64,000 nt of DNA from Marinimicrobium koreense (GCF_003762925.1 NZ_RJUK01000001.1:2418001-2482000); one strand, 5' to 3'. Numbered from the stretch's first letter, positions 54,310 to 64,000 are shown. Notes: generated from the letters alone by a model not told the origin. Numbers and translations: made by a program.

Positions 54310-55670
54310 GATTCACCTGCCTGTTCGTTAAGGTAACGGGTTTGGGGTTTGTAGGGTTCAGCGGCCCCGTCTATTGCATCGGGGGTCAGTTGCCATTGCC
54401 CGGTCAAACCCGTTCCGGTCAGTTGTTCGAGAGTCACCAGCGTCTGGTGGAAGTTGATAGCCGCCTTGAGCGCATCGCGCTCTACCGCCAGGCGCTCTTG
54501 CCGGGCATCCACCAACTCCAGGTAGGTATAGAGCCCTTCCTGATAGCCACGGCGAATGCTCTCAAGGGCGGCGCGCGCGGAAGGCAATGCCTCCCCTCGC
54601 AGGCGAAGCGCCGTGTTACGGAACACTTCCAGCTCCTGGTACAATCGCTGGATTCGTGCCATCAACTGCACCCGAGTGGCTTTCTCTTCCAGTGCCAGTT
54701 GCTCGTACTCGGCCCGACGGGCCCGGACTTCGCCCTGGTTTCGATCGCTGACGCCGAGCGGCATGGACAGGCTCAGGGTAAAGGCGTGGTCGTCGGTTTC
54801 CCGCACCTGCTTGACGCCGACCCCGACTCGAAGGTCCTGCCGGCCACGGGCCCGGGCCAACTGCAATTCCGCCTCGCGCAGTCGCCGTTCGGTGATATAG
54901 CGGGACAGCTGTGGAGAATCTTCCAGGTGACGGCGTACTCGGCTGAATTCCGGCAATGCCACCAGGTCGTAAAGCGCGGCGCTGACCCGTTCGAAATCCG
55001 GTTCGGTCTCGCCCCACTGCGCGGCAAGCTCGACTCGGGCCGACGCCAACTGCTGCTGAGCCGACTCGAGGGCCAGCTCAGCGCGCGTGACCGCAATGGC
55101 CGAACGCTGGAGAGACGCATCGCTGGTGGTTCCTGCCTCGACACGCCGCTCAATCGTTGCCTGGCTTTCCCGCGCCAACGCCAAAGAGAGCTCGGCCAGT
55201 TGGATGTCTTCCTGGGCTTCCGCGACACTCAGATAGCGACGTACGGTCTCCGCCAAAACCTGCCAGCGAACCTGACGGTACTCACTATCAACCAGGTCAG
55301 TGCGATAGCGTGCAACGTCTTCCCGCTGACCGCGTTTTCCCCCCAGTTCGATCAGTTGACTCAGCACCAGCGAGGTTTCGGCCGAACCGGTACCGCTAAA
55401 ACGGCCACTGCCGCCAATATTTTCCACCTCCACGGCCAGCTCCGGGTTGGGCCTCAAGCCCGCCTGAAGTTCACGGGCTTCCGCCGCTCGGCGACGATAG
55501 GGAAACTGCGCCAACTCGGGGTGGCGCTCCAGGGTATAAGCCAAGGCTTCATTCAAGGACAGAGGCTTTGGCGCCGCACTAGCGGGCACAGCGGCCGAGG
55601 CCCACAGGAGCGCAAGAAGCCCAAATAGCCCCCTCCGCCTTGACGGAAGGGTGAATAGAGAGAGAAACAT
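54306..55670 (-). CDS. Outer-membrane efflux channel (TolC/CzcC family)
   Basis: The product has 454 residues with a signal peptide (about 1-32, ending PASA). The repeated coiled-coil halves of TolC-type channels are visible: long Ala/Glu/Arg/Leu-rich helices (about 60-110, 130-215, 260-300 and 330-420) around the barrel strands (LVLSQLIELGGKR and FTLSLSMPLGV). These are the positions where family members have the GGxR and PLxxxNR-like turns. It is the exit duct for the RND pump. It is followed by the adaptor gene with a 4-bp overlap and preceded by a His-rich exported protein gene. Confidence 0.93.
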   Translation of the reverse strand: MFLSLFTLPSRRRGLFGLLALLWASAAVPASAAPKPLSLNEALAYTLERHPELAQFPYRRRAAEARELQAGLRPNPELAVEVENIGGSGRFSGTGSAETSLVLSQLIELGGKRGQREDVARYRTDLVDSEYRQVRWQVLAETVRRYLSVAEAQEDIQLAELSLALARESQATIERRVEAGTTSDASLQRSAIAVTRAELALESAQQQLASARVELAAQWGETEPDFERVSAALYDLVALPEFSRVRRHLEDSPQLSRYITERRLREAELQLARARGRQDLRVGVGVKQVRETDDHAFTLSLSMPLGVSDRNQGEVRARRAEYEQLALEEKATRVQLMARIQRLYQELEVFRNTALRLRGEALPSARAALESIRRGYQEGLYTYLELVDARQERLAVERDALKAAINFHQTLVTLEQLTGTGLTGQWQLTPDAIDGAAEPYKPQTRYLNEQAGES

Positions 55671-55768
55671 GTGTTACCTGCCTGACGGTTCAGAAATAGA
55701 CACGGGCCGACTCATGCCGGGCCAATCGCCGGGCCGACAAGTCGACGCTTGATCACTAAGGTGTCAAA

Positions 55769-56122
55769 TCAGGCTATGGGAGGTGGCACATCAGGTGCCA
55801 TAAAGAACTGCGGAGGTAGGGGCAAGTGCTCCGCCTGCCAGCGGTGGCCGATCGGTCGGAGGGAGCCAAAATCACCATTGGCGACAAAGAACAGGTGAGC
55901 GTGGGCGTGACAGCTGTGGGCGTGAACGCAGCTTCCACCCGGGGGATGAGAATGCTCGGAGTGAGAGTGTTCTGAGTGATCGGCATCGACGGCGCTATCC
56001 GCATCCGCGATCTGCTCCAATGCCGTTGCATCTCCCATCACCAACTCATGCCAGTCCGCAGCGAACACCAGGTTCGCGACAGCAACCAACATCAGAAACA
56101 GGATCAGGGAGCTTCTCTTCAT
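55769..56122 (-). CDS. Small exported His-rich protein upstream of the efflux operon
   Basis: The product has 117 residues from the ATG at 56122 (MKRSSLILFLMLVAVANLVF), with a signal peptide ending VFAA. The mature part contains ten His and two Cys, grouped as DADHSEHSHSEHSH and CVHAHSCHAHAH, and then a Pro-rich tail. Small proteins of this type (CzcI-like) often head czc efflux operons and may sense or buffer metal ions in the periplasm. The identity is inferred from position and composition only. It lies about 100 bp before the channel gene on the same strand. Confidence 0.65.
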   Translation of the reverse strand: MKRSSLILFLMLVAVANLVFAADWHELVMGDATALEQIADADSAVDADHSEHSHSEHSHPPGGSCVHAHSCHAHAHLFFVANGDFGSLRPIGHRWQAEHLPLPPQFFMAPDVPPPIA

Positions 56123-56216
56123 GGCATGGAGTCTACCTGTTAACGGCCAAGGACGACAAGCTCCCCACACGATCAACAGCCCATTGCACTCTACTCAATG
56201 ACGCGCAGAGTGCCGA

Positions 56217-57434
56217 TCAAACATGATTGAACAGCGCCTGCACGTTCTGTGCGCTCTGTTCGTACAGCCGAACCAGGGTTCGGTTGACGGTAGACAGGTC
56301 TTGTTTCATCGCCAGGCGGCGCTCCAGCCGCTCTATGACATCGACCACCTTTCCAAGACCGCCTTCTCGGGTCAACGCGGCGGCTTTCACATCACTGGAA
56401 ATATCCAGCGCATCCAGAAACGTCGGCAGATCAACGCCCAGCATCACATCCGCCCCGGACAACAACCCGGCCAGGAACGCCCGCCCGGAATCCAGCGGCT
56501 TGCCTCGGTAGTATTCGGCCAGAGCGGCGCAGGCCTGGGCACGCACCAGAATCAACCGCACCTTTTCCGGCGAGCCACCCTGCAGGGAAGAAATCAGCAA
56601 TACCCAACGACGGATCGCCAGGATGCCCATGCGCATGACCACCTCTTTGAGCGAGCTGACTTCCTGGCGGGTTTTGTAAAGGGGGCTGTTGACGATCCGG
56701 ATCAGACTCACCGACAGCATCGGATCTTCGGACAATACCTGGGTGATACGATCAATATCGGGTTCAAGTGCGTACAGAAGTCCGATCAGGCGGGCGACAT
56801 TCAATGCGGCGGGGCTGAGTTTCTTTCCGTGAATGATTTTCGGGCGGGCAAAGAAGTAGCCCTGAAACAGATCGAAACCAGCGGCATAGAAACGTTGATG
56901 ATCTTCGGGTGTTTCAATTCGCTCGGCCAGCCAGCGCACCGGGTAGTGGGATAACTGTTTGCGGTAGGTGAGGGCCTGATGAAAGGGGGTTCTCTCAACA
57001 TCCACCTTGATGATGGATGTCATGCGCAACAACGGCTCCCATTCGGGTTTGAACTCAAAGTCATCCAGCGCAAAACTGAAGCCACGCTGATGCCAACGCC
57101 GCACCGCTTCGATCACCTCCGCGTCCGGGTCAATCCGCTCCACCAGCTCCACCACGACCCGACCCGGGTCAATGGGCAGAAAAGCACCTGAGCACAAAAA
57201 GCTGCGAGAAACATTGATAAAGGCCGGTGCGCGATACCGTTGTATCTGATCGCTCACGCCGGTGCAGAAATTGAAGAGCACTTCGTTGGTCGCCTGGCGT
57301 TCTCCCACATCGAACGCGGTGAGCCCCTCGTCATTCCGGTACAGCAACTCGATACCGGCCACCCGGCTCTCCCGATCATAAATGGGCTGGGCTGCCAGCA
57401 GTACACTGTTCTCCGGATCACCTTCACTGGTCAT
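56217..57434 (-). CDS. EAL-HDOD signalling protein (copy 1)
   Basis: The product has 405 residues. The N-terminal EAL-type domain (about 10-200) has ELLYR instead of EALLR. It keeps the other acid and Asn positions: FINVSR, VVVELVER, FALDDFEF, IIKVDVE and LAERIE. A HDOD domain follows (about 205-400), starting KLSPAALNVARLIGLL. Proteins of this YuxH/CdgJ-like type link cyclic-di-GMP signalling to motility or other behaviour; this one may degrade or only bind c-di-GMP. It is closely similar to the gene just upstream (57545-58765), so it arose by tandem duplication. Confidence 0.88.
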   Translation of the reverse strand: MTSEGDPENSVLLAAQPIYDRESRVAGIELLYRNDEGLTAFDVGERQATNEVLFNFCTGVSDQIQRYRAPAFINVSRSFLCSGAFLPIDPGRVVVELVERIDPDAEVIEAVRRWHQRGFSFALDDFEFKPEWEPLLRMTSIIKVDVERTPFHQALTYRKQLSHYPVRWLAERIETPEDHQRFYAAGFDLFQGYFFARPKIIHGKKLSPAALNVARLIGLLYALEPDIDRITQVLSEDPMLSVSLIRIVNSPLYKTRQEVSSLKEVVMRMGILAIRRWVLLISSLQGGSPEKVRLILVRAQACAALAEYYRGKPLDSGRAFLAGLLSGADVMLGVDLPTFLDALDISSDVKAAALTREGGLGKVVDVIERLERRLAMKQDLSTVNRTLVRLYEQSAQNVQALFNHV

Positions 57435-57544
57435 AATCGAACGAGTTGCTCTTCAGTTAACGCTAAAGTCACTGAAGTATACGCACGGGTCCGCCCCCTG
57501 TCTCCCCAGTGTCGGCAACTTTGACATCGGGACGATTGGTGACA

Positions 57545-58765
57545 CTAAACGACTTCGTTAAACAGCGCTTGTACATTCCTGGCGCTTTCATCATAAATCT
57601 GGAGCAGTGTGCGGTTGATACTCATCGGGTTAGACTTGAGAGCCAGGCGCCTTTCGACCTCCTCCACTTTGCTGACCACTGCGCCCAAGGCTCCACGTCG
57701 ATGTAGCGCGGCGTCCTTGATATCTGTGCTCAGATCCATTTCCCCAAGAAAGCTCTCGAGGTCGACTTCCAGCATCACATCGGCACCAGAAAGCAGACCT
57801 GCCAGAAAGGCCCGATTGATATCAATGGACTCAGCTTTATAGTGAGGCGCCAGCGCGGAACAGGCTTGTGCCCGGATCAGTATCGTCCGGGCGGTCTCCG
57901 GCGAGCTCGCCTGAAGCGACGAGATCAGAATCGCCCAGCGCCGAATTGCCACGATTCCCAGACGAACCACCACCTCTTTCATCGTGCTGATGTGTTGCTG
58001 GCTCTTGTAAAGCGGGCTGTTGACGATACGAATCAGGCTGACCGACAGCACGGGGTCATTCACCAGAACATTGGTGACTTCATCGAGGTCCGGTTCCTCG
58101 GAAAACAGCAACCCGATCAGTCGAGCGAGGTTCAATGCGGCTGGGCTGAGCTTTTTCCCATAGATCACGCCAGGCTTGGCCAAGAAATACCCCTGGAAAA
58201 GGTCGAACCCGGCCTTGAGATACTGTTGATGCTGCTCCCCTGTCTCAACCCTCTCAGCCAGCCAGCGCAGTGGATAGCGGGCGAGCGCCTGTCTGTGCCT
58301 TATCGCATCCTCCAGAGAAGTAGCGTCGATGTCCACCTTGATGATATCGGTGTAACGCAACAGCGGTGCCCAGGAAGGCTTGAACTCGAAGTCGTCGAGA
58401 GCAAATCGAAAACCCTTGCTATACCAGCTGGCCACCGCCTCCACCAAGGCTGCATCTGGCTCGAGCCGCTCAACAAGCTCTATGATGACGCGGCTTGGGT
58501 CTATCGGAAGTGAGGCCCCGGAGCAGAGAAACTCTCGGGTAACATTGATGAAGGCCGGCTGATGGTAGTGGTCCACCTGCTGCGAAACGCCCGTGCAATA
58601 GTTGAACAGCAGTTCACTTGTCGCCTGGTCTTCGCCGATATCGAAGACGCTTTGCCCGGCATCATTCCGGTATAAAAGCTCAAAGCCAGCGATTTCATTC
58701 GCGCGATTGTAAATCGGCTGGGAGGCAAGCAGGGCGTTGCCGCTCCCCGTCGCATTATCGGTCAT
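57545..58765 (-). CDS. EAL-HDOD signalling protein (copy 2)
   Basis: The product has 406 residues with the same layout as the adjacent copy: EAL-type domain with ELLYR, then HDOD from KLSPAALNLARLIGLLF. The two proteins align over their whole length without large gaps and share most of the motif residues (DDFEFKPSW, IIKVDIDA, LFQGYF). This copy has FINVTREFL, VIIELVER and LAERVET, so the metal-binding acids are kept here too. The genes are 110 bp apart and may be transcribed together or separately. The role is c-di-GMP turnover or sensing; the partner is unknown. Confidence 0.88.
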   Translation of the reverse strand: MTDNATGSGNALLASQPIYNRANEIAGFELLYRNDAGQSVFDIGEDQATSELLFNYCTGVSQQVDHYHQPAFINVTREFLCSGASLPIDPSRVIIELVERLEPDAALVEAVASWYSKGFRFALDDFEFKPSWAPLLRYTDIIKVDIDATSLEDAIRHRQALARYPLRWLAERVETGEQHQQYLKAGFDLFQGYFLAKPGVIYGKKLSPAALNLARLIGLLFSEEPDLDEVTNVLVNDPVLSVSLIRIVNSPLYKSQQHISTMKEVVVRLGIVAIRRWAILISSLQASSPETARTILIRAQACSALAPHYKAESIDINRAFLAGLLSGADVMLEVDLESFLGEMDLSTDIKDAALHRRGALGAVVSKVEEVERRLALKSNPMSINRTLLQIYDESARNVQALFNEVV

Positions 58766-58894
58766 CGGCGCCTCTGGCCACTGGAAAGGGTTGACGCTTT
58801 TTTAAACATAGCAGCATTCTACCCCCAGACCAGCCCACTGACCAGCCTGGCCAACACTAAGCGTTTACTAAGGCCCCTGGCGTTTCCAGATCCC

Positions 58895-59902
58895 CTAAAT
58901 CGACAGGCAGATTTTGCCGAAATGCTGGCCCGACTTTTCGTACCGAAAGGCGTCAGCGACATCCTCCAGGGCGAACGATCGGTCAATCACCGGCTTTAGG
59001 TTCAGCACCTCCAGTGCGCGCACCATCGCTTGCTGATCCGCACGACTGCCGACAATCAGCCCCTGAATTCGAGCCTGCTTTGCCATTAGCCGAGCGGTCG
59101 GAATATCGCCCGCCACGCCGGTCAACACCCCGATCAATGCGATGTGTCCGCCAATCGCCACCGCGTTAATCGATTGCGGCAGGGTTCCCGGCCCCCCCAC
59201 CTCAATGATGTGGTCGGCGCCGTGACCGTCGGTGAGCTTGCGCACCGTTTTGCCCCACTCGGGATCGCTCTGGTAGTTGATCACATGATCGGCACCGAGG
59301 GCTTTGAGCTTTTCCAGCTTGGCATCGGAGGACGACGTGGCAATCACCTGCGCCCCCATTGCCTTGGCCATCTGCACCGCAAAGATCGATACCCCACCGG
59401 TGCCCAGGGTGAGCACCGTCGAGCCCGCTTTCAGGCCACCATCGACGACTAGAGCCCGCCAGGCCGTATGGCCAGCGGTGGTGAGGGTCGCCGCTTCTTC
59501 GTGGCTGTAGCCTTTCGGGGCCAGCGTGAAATAGTGTACCGGGCGCACGACCGACTCCCGGGCATAGCCGTCAATACCGTCACCCGGGGTAGTGGAGAAA
59601 TCACCGATACGGGGTGGGCCCGACAACCATTGGGGGAAGAAGGTGGACACCACATGGTCGCCCGGCTGGAACTCGGTGACCTCCGGCCCCACGGCCTCCA
59701 CCACCCCCGCGCCGTCGGACATGGGGATACGGTTGTCCTCGGTGGGGATGATGCCGGTGACCACGCTCAGGTCATGAAAATTGAGGGAGCTGGCGTGCAG
59801 ACGCACGCGGATTTCCCCCGGACCGGGTTCACCCGGCTTCGGGCGGTTTTGAAGCTCCAGAGATTCGAGGGTGGCGGGGTTGCGTACCGCAATGGTTTTC
59901 AT
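58895..59902 (-). CDS. Zinc-independent alcohol dehydrogenase / quinone reductase-type MDR enzyme
   Basis: The product has 335 residues. The catalytic domain has VRLHASSLNFHDLSVVTG and the MSDGAGVVEAVG motif of the medium-chain dehydrogenase family, without the structural-zinc Cys cluster. The nucleotide-binding fold has LTLGTGGVSIFAVQMAKAMGAQVI, with downstream DHVINYQSDPEWG. It would reduce a quinone or an enal/enone, or oxidise an alcohol, with NAD(P)H. It stands alone, flanked by the EAL-HDOD pair and a REPIN before ahpF. The substrate cannot be told. Confidence 0.88.
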   Translation of the reverse strand: MKTIAVRNPATLESLELQNRPKPGEPGPGEIRVRLHASSLNFHDLSVVTGIIPTEDNRIPMSDGAGVVEAVGPEVTEFQPGDHVVSTFFPQWLSGPPRIGDFSTTPGDGIDGYARESVVRPVHYFTLAPKGYSHEEAATLTTAGHTAWRALVVDGGLKAGSTVLTLGTGGVSIFAVQMAKAMGAQVIATSSSDAKLEKLKALGADHVINYQSDPEWGKTVRKLTDGHGADHIIEVGGPGTLPQSINAVAIGGHIALIGVLTGVAGDIPTARLMAKQARIQGLIVGSRADQQAMVRALEVLNLKPVIDRSFALEDVADAFRYEKSGQHFGKICLSI

Positions 59903-59991
59903 GGGGCACTCCTTCGAGGTGAAATGAATGATCCCAGTGTAGCTTATGGGGAGGTGGGTGTGGTTGGGGGATGGTGCAGGCGTTGGGTGAC

Positions 59992-60074
59992 GGCGGATGC
60001 GGCCTTTGGCCTTATCCGCCCTACGCCTGGCTCCGAGGTACCCGTAGGGCGGATAAGCCGAAGGCGCATCCGCC
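59992..60074. repeat. REPIN downstream of ahpF
   Basis: A minus REP (59992-60024, ending CCGCCCTAC) and a plus REP (60044-60074, GTAGGGCGGATAAGCC) face each other between the dehydrogenase promoter and the ahpF stop. It may stabilise or end the ahpF message. Confidence 0.8.
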
Positions 60075-60090
60075 GTTACCGCATGTAAAC

Positions 60091-61689
60091 CTACGCCGTC
60101 ACCACTTCGGCCTTCGCCGTTGCCGCCGCATCATCTTCATCTTCCACCGAGCTGCGGATCAGATGATCAAAGGCACTCAACGCCGCCGTCGCACCGGCAC
60201 CCATGGAAATCACGATCTGCTTGTAGGGCACGGTGGTGGCATCCCCCGCGGCAAACACGCCGGGCATGGAAGTCGCACCGCGGGCGTCGATCTCGATTTC
60301 ACCAAAGCGGTTCAACGCCAGGTCGCTGCCCTTGAGCCATTCAGTATTGGGCACCAGGCCAATCTGGACAAACACCCCGGCCAACTCAATGGTCTGGCTC
60401 GCGCCGGTCAGGCGATCGGTGTAGGTGATGCCGTTGACCTTGTTGCCATCGCCATTGATCTCGGTGGTCTGGGCGCTGGTGATGATGGTCACATTCGGCA
60501 TGGATCGCGCCTTGCGCTGCAACACGTCATCCGCCTTGAGCGTGTCGGCATATTCGAACACAGTCACATGCTCGACAATGCCTGCGAGATCAATCGCCGC
60601 CTCGACACCGGAGTTACCGCCGCCAATCACCCCGACATGCTTGCCTTTAAAGAAGGGGCCATCACAGTGCGGGCAGTAAGCGACGCCCTTGTTGCGGTAC
60701 TTGGCTTCGCCGGGCACGCCCAGCTCGCGCCAACGGGCACCGGTGGCCAACACCACGGATTTGCTCGACAGAGTCGCGCCGCTTTCCAGTTCCAGGTCAA
60801 TCATCTTGTGCCGGGCGATGCTCGCCGCACGCTGTTCGGTGATGATGTCCACGCCGTATTCCTTGACGTGCTGCTCCAATCCGGCGGACAGTTTTGGGCC
60901 CTCGGTATAAGGCACCGAGATAAAGTTTTCAATGCCCATGGTATCCATCACCTGGCCACCAAAACGCTCGGCCAACAGGGCGGTGCGCACGCCCTTGCGC
61001 GCGGCGTATACGGCCGCGGCGGCACCGGCGGGGCCACCACCGACAATCAATACATCATAGGGATCTCGCTCACTCAGCGCGGCGGCCTTCCGGTCGGCCG
61101 CACCGGTGTCCAGCTTATTGACGATCTCTTCCAGGGTCATGCGGCCCTGACCAAAGTGTTCGCCGTTCAGATAAACGGCGGGCACCGCCATCACTTGGCG
61201 CTCTTCCACTTCCTGTTGAAACAGACCACCGTCGATCATCTCGTGGGTGATATTCGGATTCAGGGTCGCCATCAGGTTCAGGGCCTGAACCACATCCGGG
61301 CAGTTCTGGCAGGACAGGGAAATGTAGGTTTCAAAATGGAATTCGCCTTCCAACTGACGCACCTGCTCCAACACCTCCGGGTCGGCCTTGGACGGATGAC
61401 CGCCCGCCTGAAGCAGCGCCAGTACCAGCGAAGTGAATTCGTGCCCCATGGGAATACCCGCGAAGCTGACGCGGGGTTCTTCACCGGCGGGGGCAATCGC
61501 CATGGCCGGACGGCGCTTGCCGTTACCGGGTTTCTGTTCAATTTTGGCGGACAGCTCGGCGATTTCACTCGCCAGACTCTCCAGCTCGGAAGACTTGGGG
61601 GTTTCATTACCGGACACACGAATCTCGATCGGATTGACGATCTTCTGCAAGTAGGTGTCCAGTTGCTGTTTCAGCGTTGCATCCAACAT
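60091..61689 (-). CDS. ahpF: Alkyl hydroperoxide reductase subunit F
   Basis: The product has 532 residues, normal length. It is the flavoprotein that passes electrons from NADH to AhpC. The N-terminal thioredoxin-like half has the CQNC disulfide (in [10 protein letters not shown]). The FAD/NADH half has [21 protein letters not shown], and the second redox pair CPHC in [13 protein letters not shown]. The C-terminal [17 protein letters not shown] also fits. It follows ahpC by about 100 bp with an intervening terminator, so it may be expressed at a lower level than ahpC. Confidence 0.97.
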   Translation of the reverse strand: MLDATLKQQLDTYLQKIVNPIEIRVSGNETPKSSELESLASEIAELSAKIEQKPGNGKRRPAMAIAPAGEEPRVSFAGIPMGHEFTSLVLALLQAGGHPSKADPEVLEQVRQLEGEFHFETYISLSCQNCPDVVQALNLMATLNPNITHEMIDGGLFQQEVEERQVMAVPAVYLNGEHFGQGRMTLEEIVNKLDTGAADRKAAALSERDPYDVLIVGGGPAGAAAAVYAARKGVRTALLAERFGGQVMDTMGIENFISVPYTEGPKLSAGLEQHVKEYGVDIITEQRAASIARHKMIDLELESGATLSSKSVVLATGARWRELGVPGEAKYRNKGVAYCPHCDGPFFKGKHVGVIGGGNSGVEAAIDLAGIVEHVTVFEYADTLKADDVLQRKARSMPNVTIITSAQTTEINGDGNKVNGITYTDRLTGASQTIELAGVFVQIGLVPNTEWLKGSDLALNRFGEIEIDARGATSMPGVFAAGDATTVPYKQIVISMGAGATAALSAFDHLIRSSVEDEDDAAATAKAEVVTA

Positions 61690-61727
61690 CGGTGTGTCCT
61701 TAAAAAATTCGGTCTAACGGATTCGTT

Positions 61728-61754
61728 AAAAAAGGGCCCATCCGAAGATGGGCC
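61728..61754 (-). terminator. Rho-independent terminator after ahpC
   Basis: On the minus strand GGCCCATC-TTCG-GATGGGCC forms an eight-bp stem with a UUCG tetraloop, followed by six U (A-run 61728-61733). It would make ahpC transcripts exceed ahpF transcripts. Confidence 0.88.
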
Positions 61755-61786
61755 TAAGGCGTGATTAAGCAATGAACGGGTCGGGA

Positions 61787-62353
61787 TTAAATCTTGCCGA
61801 CCAGGTCCAGTGACGGAGCCAGTGTCTCCTCACCTTCTTTCCACTTGGCGGGGCAGACTTCGCCCGGGTGAGCGGCGATGTACTGGGCGGCTTTGATCTT
61901 GCGCAGCAGCTCGGACGCATCGCGGCCGATACCACCCGCCGTGATCTCCACGATCTGGATCTTGCCCTGAGGGTCGACCACAAAGGTACCGCGATCGGCG
62001 ATGCCTTCCTCTTCAATCAGCACGTTGAAGTTGCGGCTGATCTGACCGGTCGGGTCGGCGATCATCGGAAACTGGAGCTTGCCGATGGTTTCGGAGGAGT
62101 CGTGCCACGCCTTGTGGGTGAAGTGGGTATCGGTGGACACCGAGTAGATCTCGACACCCAGCTTCTGGAATTCAGCGTAGTTGTCCGCCAGGTCGCCCAG
62201 CTCGGTGGGGCATACAAAAGTGAAGTCGGCGGGGTAAAAGAAGAATACGGCCCACTTACCCTTCGCATCTTCGTCAGTGACTTTTACGAACTCACCGTTG
62301 TGGTAAGCATGGGCACTGAAGGGTTTCAGGTCGGATTCAATATAGCGAGACAT
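61787..62353 (-). CDS. ahpC: Alkyl hydroperoxide reductase subunit C (peroxiredoxin)
   Basis: The product has 188 residues, the usual length. It reduces hydrogen peroxide and organic peroxides. The peroxidatic Cys lies in [12 protein letters not shown] (near residue 47) and the resolving Cys in [11 protein letters not shown] (near 166), a typical two-Cys peroxiredoxin. The end DLVGKI is also characteristic. The upstream region is AT-rich, as expected for an inducible promoter, but I could not assign a certain OxyR site. It is the first gene of the ahpC-ahpF unit. Confidence 0.98.
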   Translation of the reverse strand: MSRYIESDLKPFSAHAYHNGEFVKVTDEDAKGKWAVFFFYPADFTFVCPTELGDLADNYAEFQKLGVEIYSVSTDTHFTHKAWHDSSETIGKLQFPMIADPTGQISRNFNVLIEEEGIADRGTFVVDPQGKIQIVEITAGGIGRDASELLRKIKAAQYIAAHPGEVCPAKWKEGEETLAPSLDLVGKI

Positions 62354-62514
62354 GCAAAGTTCCTCGTTGAGTGGATTTAAGGGAAAACCTAATACGAGGC
62401 TTATGCTATTAAAAAATATCTTTTAATAGAAATTCTATATATAAATGGGCATGATAGCTATTGGCAATATTGATTTGATAGCCAAAATATATCGAATCTG
62501 CTTTATGAGTTTTC

Positions 62515-62605
62515 GGTGGATGACAGCCCCTTCGGGGCCTTATCCACCCTACGATGCGTCGATGTCGTGTCGGGTGGATCGGTCCGACGCATGCCCGTGC
62601 CACAA
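62515..62605. repeat. Diverged REP pair
   Basis: A REP with arms GGTGGATGACAG and TATCCACCCTAC (62515-62552) is followed by a weaker related element (about 62568-62605) containing GGGTGGATCGG. Both lie between the ahpC promoter and the next gene. Confidence 0.55.
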
Positions 62606-62613
62606 CGTCAAAG

Positions 62614-62964
62614 TCACCAGAGCTCGACTCCAAAACGGCGAACCAACAAGGCAAAGCCAATAAAACTGACCAGCGTAATCACCACACTGACTCCCAGGGT
62701 CGGCCAGAACCCCAGCTTTGGCAGCATGAATGGGAACGCGAGAAACATCGGCAGCGTTGGCACCACGTACCAGAAGGTGTACCAGGCATGGTTGGCGATT
62801 TTCTCCTGGGGCTGGTTTTCGATGTAGAGCCAGATCAGGGCCAGCACCGTCACCATGGGCAGGGCGGCGAGCAGGCCGCCCAGGCGATCACTGCGCTTGG
62901 CGGCTTCGGTGACCAGCACCACCACGGCGGCGGTGAGCAGGTATTTGGTAACAATCCACATCAT
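62614..62964 (-). CDS. DUF3147-family membrane protein
   Basis: The product has 116 residues with four membrane helices (about 3-22, 30-50, 63-80, 90-110). The sequence MWIVTKYLLTAAVVVLVTEAAKRSDRLGG and LPMVTVLALIWLY matches small DUF3147 proteins of unknown function. AGGG lies seven bases before the ATG. It is monocistronic and divergent from ackA by 155 bp. I can give no role beyond an inner-membrane location. Confidence 0.7.
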   Translation of the reverse strand: MMWIVTKYLLTAAVVVLVTEAAKRSDRLGGLLAALPMVTVLALIWLYIENQPQEKIANHAWYTFWYVVPTLPMFLAFPFMLPKLGFWPTLGVSVVITLVSFIGFALLVRRFGVELW

Positions 62965-63088
62965 GGTCTTGCCCTTTTTGAGGTTGTCATGAAGTGTCGG
63001 GCGGCAGCGCCTTGCCCCTCGAACCTGAGTATAGACCTCGCCCTACCCCTATTGGCCGACTCCCCTTCCCCGTTCTCACCCGCTACAC

Positions 63089-63104
63089 TGTGGCAATAGC
63101 CACA
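63089..63104. promoter_or_regulatory. Short inverted repeat upstream of ackA
   Basis: TGTGGC-AATA-GCCACA is a perfect six-bp inverted repeat 15 bp before the ackA ATG. It could be an operator or a leader hairpin; no regulator is implied. Confidence 0.35.
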
Positions 63105-63119
63105 GTCACGGAGTCGTTC

Positions 63120-64000
<881 letters not shown>

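Noticed and set aside
54342-55628. 428-codon plus-strand open frame opposite the efflux channel
   Set aside because: Antisense shadow with no family features.
59971-61764. 597-codon plus-strand open frame opposite ahpF
   Set aside because: Antisense shadow that begins inside a REPIN; ahpF on the minus strand is unambiguous.
62354-62514. OxyR-binding site upstream of ahpC
   Set aside because: ATAG and CTAT words are present in the AT-rich region, but not at the 11-bp periodic spacing expected.

Overview
The window looks like chromosomal DNA of a marine, polysaccharide-using gammaproteobacterium. A relative of the Cellvibrionales (Marinimicrobium/Saccharophagus-like) is my best guess. The reasons are the moderately high GC, a TonB receptor paired with a PepSY membrane protein, a beta-helix protein carrying a ricin-type lectin, the metK-ahcY-metF set beside tkt and pgk, and REP/REPIN palindromes scattered between genes. 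I see no rRNA, tRNA, CRISPR array, integrase or insertion sequence. The genus is an inference; no phylogenetic marker was compared.

Layout. 1-7.9 kb: the end of an outer-membrane barrel gene; a minus-strand set of a heme-motif barrel, a cytochrome-like lipoprotein and a four-repeat secreted lipoprotein; and a divergent TonB receptor with a PepSY membrane protein. 7.9-14.5 kb: beta-helix/ricin-lectin protein, DUF3429-type membrane protein, pirin, chemoreceptor, Gfo/Idh/MocA oxidoreductase. 14.6-23.2 kb: pgk and tkt (minus), then an ArsR-methyltransferase fusion with a perfect 24-bp palindromic operator, metK, ahcY and metF, which together form the S-adenosylmethionine/S-adenosylhomocysteine cycle.

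23.2-37.7 kb is the most unusual region. It holds an aspartyl/asparaginyl beta-hydroxylase-like gene, two sulfotransferase-like genes, a small DUF6916-like protein, a phage-tail-collar protein, a GNAT acetyltransferase and a 3226-residue surface protein. That protein has a DUF4347 domain, five 159-residue repeats, cadherin-like repeats, a choice-of-anchor-U-like region and a GlyGly-CTERM-like tail, followed in the same frame by a second signal-like segment and an outer-membrane barrel. The second sulfotransferase gene overlaps the giant gene by 4 bp. The block is bracketed by a REP subtype found nowhere else in the window. I read it as a candidate system for making and chemically modifying a surface fibre or adhesin.

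37.7-43.5 kb: lone galactitol-type PTS IIC, CBS protein, an iron(II)/2-oxoglutarate hydroxylase divergent from a Gly/Glu-rich exported protein across a Fur-box-like site, UPF0060 protein, cytochrome b561 and mntP. 43.6-50.2 kb: a five-gene operon (thermostable-hemolysin family protein, AMP-dependent ligase, heme-oxygenase-like diiron protein, short-chain dehydrogenase, TPR protein) diverging from a PmrA/QseB-like two-component system. The shared promoter region holds two exact matches to the PmrA-type half-site pattern. This is the second candidate for an uncharacterised pathway, probably a lipid or small-molecule product.

50.2-56.1 kb: a heavy-metal RND efflux operon (His-rich exported protein, outer-membrane channel, adaptor, pump). 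56.2-64 kb: two tandem EAL-HDOD paralogues, a zinc-independent alcohol dehydrogenase-like enzyme, ahpC-ahpF, a DUF3147-like membrane protein and the start of acetate kinase, which runs off the window.
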